Made by a program: the position numbers and the translations under genes. The notes beneath the pieces were generated by a model. That model did no database searches. It was not told where the DNA came from and saw only the letters and a program-made list of their open reading frames with translations. Shown here one piece after another: positions 58,829-64,000 of a stretch of 64,000 nt of DNA (position 1 is the stretch's first letter; the number at the start of each line of letters is the position of its first letter). Origin of the DNA: Clostridium_AM sp900759715 (lineage in GTDB: Bacteria; Bacillota; Clostridia; Clostridiales; Clostridiaceae); assembly GCA_900759715.1 (NCBI GenBank), contig CAAEXF010000087.1, positions 11,082 through 75,081 of the forward strand, read 5' to 3'.

Positions 58829-59175
58829 TTATGTTTAGATGATATATCTATATTAACTATATATCAAATTGAATTTTGGTTATGATTTCTAATTTATAGA
58901 TGATCTAAAGGATATAACTCTTTATACATATATCTTTCACGGTTTTTTACAATTACATATTATTAGAGGATAAAATAGGTTTTATGACAATAATAACTAA
59001 AACCTTATATATTTATATTTGTATTTTACTACAAATAATAGTGAAAATACACCAGGAAATGAAAAAGGTTTCAATAGCGAATAAATACTGTAAATTTAAG
59101 ATATAGTGCTTTCTTCATAAAATCTACACAGATACTTGTTATTCTGATACTATAAGTGTTATTGAGGTGAGTGAT

Positions 59176-59859
59176 ATGAACAATATATTAATTATAGAAG
59201 ATGAGAAAAAAGTATACGATGTATTAAAGGCTTACTTGGAAAAGGAAGGATACAAGGTTTATTGCGCAGATAGTGGAACAGAAGGGTTAAAACTCTTTGA
59301 TTCTATCAAATTCAAGCTGGTTATATTAGATTTAATGCTCCCAGATATCCAAGGAGAAGAACTATGTGAAATTATGAGAGCTAAATCAGATGTATACATC
59401 TATATGTTGACAGCCAAGTCTTCCTTAGAAGACAAGATAGAAGGGCTTAATATAGGAGCAGATGAATACTTAGTAAAGCCTTTCAGCCCAAGAGAGCTTA
59501 CTGCTCGTGTAAACGCATTATTTAGAAGAATAGATACAGAAGATTCTAATGCTTTATCTTTTAATAATAATGAATTAGAAATATATAAAGACAGCAGAAT
59601 AGTAAAGTTAAAAGGAGAGGAAGTAGCATTAACCCCTAATGAATTTGATATACTATATCTACTTGCAGTAAATAAAGGTAGAGCATTTAGTAGAGAGCAA
59701 TTAATAGAAAAAGTATTTGGAATAGATTTCGAAGGATTCGATAGAACAGTAGATGTTCATATAAAAAATATAAGAAAGAAAATAGAGGCTGATAGTAAAA
59801 ATCCTAAATATATTTTAACTGTTACAAGAGTGGGATATAAGTTTGGTGGTGAAAGCTGA
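59176..59859 (+). CDS. OmpR-family response regulator
   Basis: 227 residues. Receiver domain (about 1-115; NILIIEDEKK, phospho-acceptor in LVILDLMLPD, LTAKSS, VKPFSPREL) and OmpR winged helix (TPNEFDILYLLAVNKGRAFS, VDVHIKNIRKKIEADS). The ATG at 59176 follows GAGGTGA; a GTG at 59167 is in that site. Its stop codon overlaps the kinase ATG. Confidence 0.93.
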   Translation: MNNILIIEDEKKVYDVLKAYLEKEGYKVYCADSGTEGLKLFDSIKFKLVILDLMLPDIQGEELCEIMRAKSDVYIYMLTAKSSLEDKIEGLNIGADEYLVKPFSPRELTARVNALFRRIDTEDSNALSFNNNELEIYKDSRIVKLKGEEVALTPNEFDILYLLAVNKGRAFSREQLIEKVFGIDFEGFDRTVDVHIKNIRKKIEADSKNPKYILTVTRVGYKFGGES

Positions 59860-61232
59860 TGTATAGCATAAGAAAAAAACTGAGTATTATATTATTAGTT
59901 TGCTCAGTGCTAGCAACAGTACTTACTGCTATTTTCGTGAATTTCACAATAAATAATAAGTTTGATCAGTACATGGTTGATATTCAAAATAAAAGAAACG
60001 AAAGAATAGTACAATATTTTCAAGAAGTTTATAAAAGAGATAAACAGTGGACAAAAGAATCAGGAAAAGAGATGGAACATGAGGCCTTTATGAGTAATTA
60101 CTGTTTAACTTTATTAGATGCAAATAAAAAGCTAGTTTGGACAATGGATCCAAATGATATTAGAGAAAAAAATCATCTTATAATGATTAATGATAAAGAA
60201 AAGGGAGTGTATAATACAATTAATCTTCCTATTAGATACAATGGGAAGATTGTGGGATATGTGGGCATAGGTCAATATTCTTCGGTTTTATTATCTTCAG
60301 AAGATATAAATTTCAAACTGTCAATAAATAAAGGAATTGCAGCAAGTATTATCTTTACTTTAATTATTGTTATTTTTACAAGCTTATATTTTTCAAAACA
60401 ATTTTCTGTACCTATTAGAGAGGTATCTGATATTTCTGTTAATCTTTCGCATGGTGATTATAATACTAGGTCAAATGCTAAGACTGATATACTAGAGCTT
60501 GAAAATCTTAAAGATAGCATAAACACATTAGGAGAGAAGCTTAAACAACAGGATTTATTAAGAAGAAGATTGGTATCTGATATTTCTCATGAAATTAGAA
60601 CTCCTTTAAATATACTTCAAAATAATTTAGAAGCTATGATTGATGGTATTTTCCCTGTGAATACTGAACAGTTAACAGCTCTTAATGACGAAGTTATTAG
60701 GTTTGGAAAGCTTTTAAATAACCTAAATGTTTTAAAGGAATCTGAAGCAGAAGGTATTTTACTAAACAAAGAAAAAATTTCAATAGACGAGCTTATAGCA
60801 TCTGTATGTGATGATTTTACGATTGTATCAAAAGAAAAAAATATAGAATTAACTTATAATCTTAAACATAATGAAGATTATATAATTTTAGGTGATAGAG
60901 ATAAATTAAAACAAGTATTTATAAATATCTTATCTAATGCAGTAAAATTTACAAATGAGAATGGTAACATATGGGTTAATCTTGCGAAAAATAAGAATGA
61001 GATTATTGTTAGTATAAGAGATACTGGTATAGGAATTAGTAAAGAGGATTTGCCATTTATATTTGAAAGACTCTATAGAGGAGATAAAAGTAGAAATAAG
61101 ATTGATGGAAGCGGTATAGGTTTAACTATAGTAAAAAATATATTGACTTTTCATTCTGCTTCTATTAATGTAGAAAGTGAAGTCAATAAAGGTTCTACAT
61201 TTACTATACATTTTAAATCTTTATCTTCATAA
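59859..61232 (+). CDS. sensor histidine kinase
   Basis: 457 residues. Two membrane helices (about 8-28 and 160-182) enclose an extracellular sensor; HAMP (about 183-235), HisKA (LVSDISHEIRTPLNILQNNL) and HATPase_c (NILSNAVKFTNENGNIW, DTGIGISKEDL, GSGIGLTIVK) follow. It is translationally coupled to the response regulator. The operon ends with a perfect hairpin at 61301. With csoR-copA next door a metal signal is possible but unproven. Confidence 0.92.
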   Translation: MYSIRKKLSIILLVCSVLATVLTAIFVNFTINNKFDQYMVDIQNKRNERIVQYFQEVYKRDKQWTKESGKEMEHEAFMSNYCLTLLDANKKLVWTMDPNDIREKNHLIMINDKEKGVYNTINLPIRYNGKIVGYVGIGQYSSVLLSSEDINFKLSINKGIAASIIFTLIIVIFTSLYFSKQFSVPIREVSDISVNLSHGDYNTRSNAKTDILELENLKDSINTLGEKLKQQDLLRRRLVSDISHEIRTPLNILQNNLEAMIDGIFPVNTEQLTALNDEVIRFGKLLNNLNVLKESEAEGILLNKEKISIDELIASVCDDFTIVSKEKNIELTYNLKHNEDYIILGDRDKLKQVFINILSNAVKFTNENGNIWVNLAKNKNEIIVSIRDTGIGISKEDLPFIFERLYRGDKSRNKIDGSGIGLTIVKNILTFHSASINVESEVNKGSTFTIHFKSLSS

Positions 61233-61300
61233 TTTGTTCATAAAATTAATGTACTATGTATATAAAGACAAAAGAATTGAAAACTTAATTATATATATTT

Positions 61301-61333
61301 AATTGCTATTGAATAGTTAATTCAATAGCAATT
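61301..61333 (+). terminator. perfect hairpin after the two-component operon
   Basis: AATTGCTATTGAAT (61301-61314) and ATTCAATAGCAATT (61320-61333), 14 bp perfect, then TTT and A-rich sequence. Confidence 0.7.
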
Positions 61334-61348
61334 TTAAAAAAAATTTAC

Positions 61349-61363
61349 CACCCCACAGGGGTG
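61349..61363 (+). promoter_or_regulatory. CsoR operator
   Basis: CACCCC-ACA-GGGGTG, a G-tract dyad like known CsoR-family operators, placed 13 bp before the csoR start and touching its ribosome site. Copper-free CsoR would repress csoR-copA here. Confidence 0.7.
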
Positions 61364-61376
61364 AGGGAGGAACTAC

Positions 61377-61643
61377 ATGAACGAGGAAAGAAAAAAAGCT
61401 TTACAAGCATTAAAAACTTCAAAAGGACAAATTGAAGGAATAATAAAAATGATTGAGGAAGGCAGATACTGCATTGACATATCCAACCAAATAGCTGCAT
61501 CACAGTCATTGTTAAAAAAGGCTAATTTATTGATTTTAAAACAACATTTAAATCATTGTGTAAAAGATGCTTTTATGAACAATAGTGGAGATAAAAAAGT
61601 AGATGAGGTAATAGATTTGCTTTCAAAATTATTAAAAGATTAA
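61377..61643 (+). CDS. csoR: CsoR-type copper-sensing repressor
   Basis: 88 residues, DUF156 fold. The Cu(I) ligands Cys-His-Cys are in GRYCIDISNQ (Cys32) and KQHLNHCVKDA (His and Cys near 57-61); the N-terminal RLKTxxGQI-type helix is KTSKGQIEGIIKMIEEGRYC. It should bind the G-tract operator just upstream and release it on Cu(I) binding, inducing itself and copA 18 bp downstream. Confidence 0.9.
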   Translation: MNEERKKALQALKTSKGQIEGIIKMIEEGRYCIDISNQIAASQSLLKKANLLILKQHLNHCVKDAFMNNSGDKKVDEVIDLLSKLLKD

Positions 61644-61661
61644 ACAAAGGGGGAAGAGGTA

Positions 61662-64000
61662 ATGACAAGTAGAACCTTAAAAATAGAAGGCATGACCTGT
61701 GCAGCTTGTGCTAAAGCTGTAGAAAGAGTGTCAAAAAAACTAGATGGTGTTACTGAGGCTAGTGTAAATCTTGCTACAGAAAAGTTAAGTATTAATTTTG
61801 ATGAATCAAAACTTAATGTTCAAGATATACAAGCAGCAATAGAAAAAGCAGGCTATAAAGCTTTAATGGAGGCTACAAATAAAACCTTAAAAATAGAAGG
61901 CATGACTTGTGCAGCTTGTGCTAAGTCAGTAGAAAGAGTATCGAAAAAATTAGATGGAGTATATGAAGCAAATGTAAATTTTGCAACGGAAAAGCTGAAC
62001 GTAAGCTTTAATGCTTCAAAAGTTAGCGTTGCAGACATAAGAAAAGCAATAGAAAAAGCAGGATACAAAGCTCAAGCAGAGGCAGTAAATAAGGTGCTAA
62101 AAATAGAAGGCATGACTTGTGCAGCTTGCTCTAAGGCTGTAGAAAGAGTTACTAAAAAATTAGATGGTGTTTTAGAGGCAAATGTAAACCTTGCAACAGA
62201 AAAACTAAATGTAAGTTTTGAACCTTCTAAAGTAAAATTATCAGATATAAAAAAGGCAATTGAAAAGTCAGGCTATAAAGCATTAGAAGAAGAGACTGCT
62301 GTAGATACAGATAAGGAAAAGAAAGAAAGAGAAATAAAAGCACTATGGAATAGATTTTTAGTGTCTGCTATATTCGCAGTTCCACTTCTTATAATAGCTA
62401 TGGGTCCAATGATTGGTGAGAAATTAGGATATATGCCGCCGCCAGCTATCGACCCTATGATGCATCCTAAAGGGTATTCTTTACTACAATTATTGCTAGT
62501 GTTACCTATAATGATTGCAGGTAAAAAGTACTTTACTGTAGGTTTTAGGTCATTATTTAAAAAGAGTCCTAACATGGATTCTCTTATAGCTATAGGTTCA
62601 TCAGCTGCCTTTATTTATAGCGTTTTTGCAGTATATCAGATTCTTCTAGGTAATTTGAATTACCATTTATATTTTGAGTCAGCAGGTGTTATACTTACTC
62701 TTATTACCTTAGGTAAATATCTGGAGTCTGTTGCTAAGGGAAAAACCTCAGAAGCTATAAAGAAGCTTATGGGACTTGCACCAAAGACTGCAACAGTAAT
62801 TAGAGAAGATAAAGAACTAGAGATACCTATAGATGAAGTTGAAGTTGGAGATATAATTGTAGTAAAACCTGGTGAAAAAATACCTGTAGATGGAGAGGTC
62901 ACAGAAGGAATCACCGCAGTAGATGAATCCATGCTTACAGGTGAAAGTATACCTGTAGAAAAAAATGTTGGAGACAAAGTTATTGGAGCAAGTATAAATA
63001 AAAATGGTTCTATCAGATACAAAGCTACTAGAGTTGGTAAGGATACAGCATTAGCTCAAATTATTAGACTAGTAGAAGAAGCTCAGGGATCTAAAGCTCC
63101 AATTGCTAAATTAGCAGACGTTATATCAGGATATTTTGTGCCGGTAGTAATAGCATTGGCGGCAGTATCTGCAATAGCTTGGTATATATATGGTGAAACT
63201 GGAGTATTTTCACTTACAATATTTATATCAGTATTAGTCATTGCCTGTCCTTGTGCTTTAGGATTAGCAACACCAACTGCTATTATGGTAGGTACCGGAA
63301 AAGGTGCTGAGTACGGTGTACTTATAAAAAGTGGTACTGCATTAGAAACAGCACACAGAATTCAAACTATAGTATTTGATAAAACTGGAACTATAACTGA
63401 AGGAAAGCCTAAAGTTACAGATATAATTACAACTGAAGGCACAGATGAAAGCTACTTGCTTCAATTAGCAGCTTCAGCAGAAAAAGGATCAGAACATCCC
63501 TTAGGAGAAGCAATAGTTAAAGAGGCTGAAAATAGGAAAGTTGAACTAAAAAAACTTGATTTATTTAAGGCTATACCAGGACATGGAATAGAAGTTACAA
63601 TAGATAACAGTAGAATTCTGCTTGGTAACAAAAAGCTTATGGATGAAAGTAATGTTTCATTAGAAAACTTAGAAGAGAAATCACAGATTCTAGCTGGAGA
63701 AGGTAAAACTCCTATGTATATAGCAGTTGAAGGAAAGCTAATTGGTATAATTGCCGTAGCAGACACAGTTAAAGAACACAGCAAGAGGGCCATAGAGAAA
63801 CTTCACTCTATGGGAATTGAAGTAGCAATGATAACTGGAGATAACAAGAAAACCGCAGAAGCAATAGCAAAGCAGGTTGGAATAGATAGAATACTTGCAG
63901 AGGTTTTACCTCAGGATAAGGCAAAGGAAGTTAAAAAGCTTCAGAGTGAAAACAAAAAAGTTGCTATGGTTGGAGACGGTATAAATGATGCACCAGCATT
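61662..64000 (+). CDS. copA: copper-exporting P1B-type ATPase with three HMA domains (partial)
   Basis: 779 codons to the window edge with no stop. Three heavy-metal-binding domains, each with GMTCAAC, repeat with an exact 210-nt period (motif starts 61689, 61899 and 62109). They are followed by membrane helices, the actuator loop DESMLTGESIPVEK, the Cu-binding IACPCALGLATPTA, the phosphorylation site DKTGTITEG, the HP motif SEHPLG, and GDGINDAPA where the sequence ends. It pumps Cu(I) out of the cell. GGGGGAAGAGGT precedes the ATG. Three near-identical HMA domains are more than the usual one or two. Confidence 0.95.
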   Translation, partial: MTSRTLKIEGMTCAACAKAVERVSKKLDGVTEASVNLATEKLSINFDESKLNVQDIQAAIEKAGYKALMEATNKTLKIEGMTCAACAKSVERVSKKLDGVYEANVNFATEKLNVSFNASKVSVADIRKAIEKAGYKAQAEAVNKVLKIEGMTCAACSKAVERVTKKLDGVLEANVNLATEKLNVSFEPSKVKLSDIKKAIEKSGYKALEEETAVDTDKEKKEREIKALWNRFLVSAIFAVPLLIIAMGPMIGEKLGYMPPPAIDPMMHPKGYSLLQLLLVLPIMIAGKKYFTVGFRSLFKKSPNMDSLIAIGSSAAFIYSVFAVYQILLGNLNYHLYFESAGVILTLITLGKYLESVAKGKTSEAIKKLMGLAPKTATVIREDKELEIPIDEVEVGDIIVVKPGEKIPVDGEVTEGITAVDESMLTGESIPVEKNVGDKVIGASINKNGSIRYKATRVGKDTALAQIIRLVEEAQGSKAPIAKLADVISGYFVPVVIALAAVSAIAWYIYGETGVFSLTIFISVLVIACPCALGLATPTAIMVGTGKGAEYGVLIKSGTALETAHRIQTIVFDKTGTITEGKPKVTDIITTEGTDESYLLQLAASAEKGSEHPLGEAIVKEAENRKVELKKLDLFKAIPGHGIEVTIDNSRILLGNKKLMDESNVSLENLEEKSQILAGEGKTPMYIAVEGKLIGIIAVADTVKEHSKRAIEKLHSMGIEVAMITGDNKKTAEAIAKQVGIDRILAEVLPQDKAKEVKKLQSENKKVAMVGDGINDAPA

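Overview
The window is chromosomal DNA of a low-GC, anaerobic, Gram-positive bacterium, almost certainly a Clostridium-type Firmicute. The signs are very AT-rich intergenic DNA, strong AGGAGG-type ribosome sites with frequent GTG/TTG starts, AdhE, CW_binding_2 surface repeats, a lantibiotic-type ABC/two-component cluster, a tyrosine T-box before tyrS, and DUF2935, DUF3021, DUF4179 and ComFB proteins. I do not name a species. No rRNA, tRNA, CRISPR array or intact transposase gene was seen.

Layout. 1-4.4 kb: end of a membrane protein, an M23 cell-wall peptidase under a promoter with three TTCACAT repeats, a UPF0060 protein, a DUF2935 protein and two unknown genes. 4.9-7.8 kb: a tandem flavodoxin-fold protein, a membrane protein and a LytTR/DUF3021 pair. 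8-15 kb: adhE, a GntR/RCK_C (BusR-like) regulator with a hairpin between its ribosome site and start codon, a MetH-activation-domain protein, adenosine deaminase, YitT and ComFB. 15-18 kb: a GH18/CW_binding_2 surface enzyme flanked by two related intergenic cassettes rich in TTATCAnnnTGATAA palindromes, then murI. 19-26 kb: flavodoxin, a YdcZ transporter with a Crp-like regulator, a BcrA-type ABC pair, a thioredoxin, dut, an ECF S component and a GNAT. 26-31 kb: a CprABC/RK-like antimicrobial-peptide defence cluster. 31-33 kb: an ECF sigma factor and DUF4179 anti-sigma factor. 33-35 kb: a tight PlsY / GNAT / class V aminotransferase operon of unknown product. 35-42 kb: a LacI-controlled alpha-glucoside operon (PTS EIICB, MapP-like phosphatase, ROK glucokinase, alpha-glucosidase). 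42-48 kb: a KimA-like K+ importer, a MASE3 histidine kinase and T-box/tyrS. 48-57 kb: small unknown proteins, a PIN-like protein, transglutaminase, carbonic anhydrase, DbpA-type helicase, an L,D-transpeptidase-like protein that lacks its catalytic motif, a broken GNAT gene and a Mur-ligase-like protein without its P-loop. 57-64 kb: AraC regulator, hemolysin III, a two-component system, CsoR and CopA (cut by the window end).

What stands out. (1) A 180-182 bp non-coding element occurs three times (4481-4660 minus, 30709-30890 plus, 55848-56029 plus). Compensatory base changes in two stems point to selection for a folded RNA or single-stranded DNA, and its ends resemble non-autonomous IS200/IS605 derivatives. 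(2) The plsY-GNAT-aminotransferase operon could make an unknown acylated amino compound. (3) The maltose operon appears to couple PTS uptake to a non-phosphorylated route through a MapP-like phosphatase. (4) Two cell-wall enzyme homologues have lost their catalytic motifs. (5) Several long perfect palindromes lie in promoter or leader positions.
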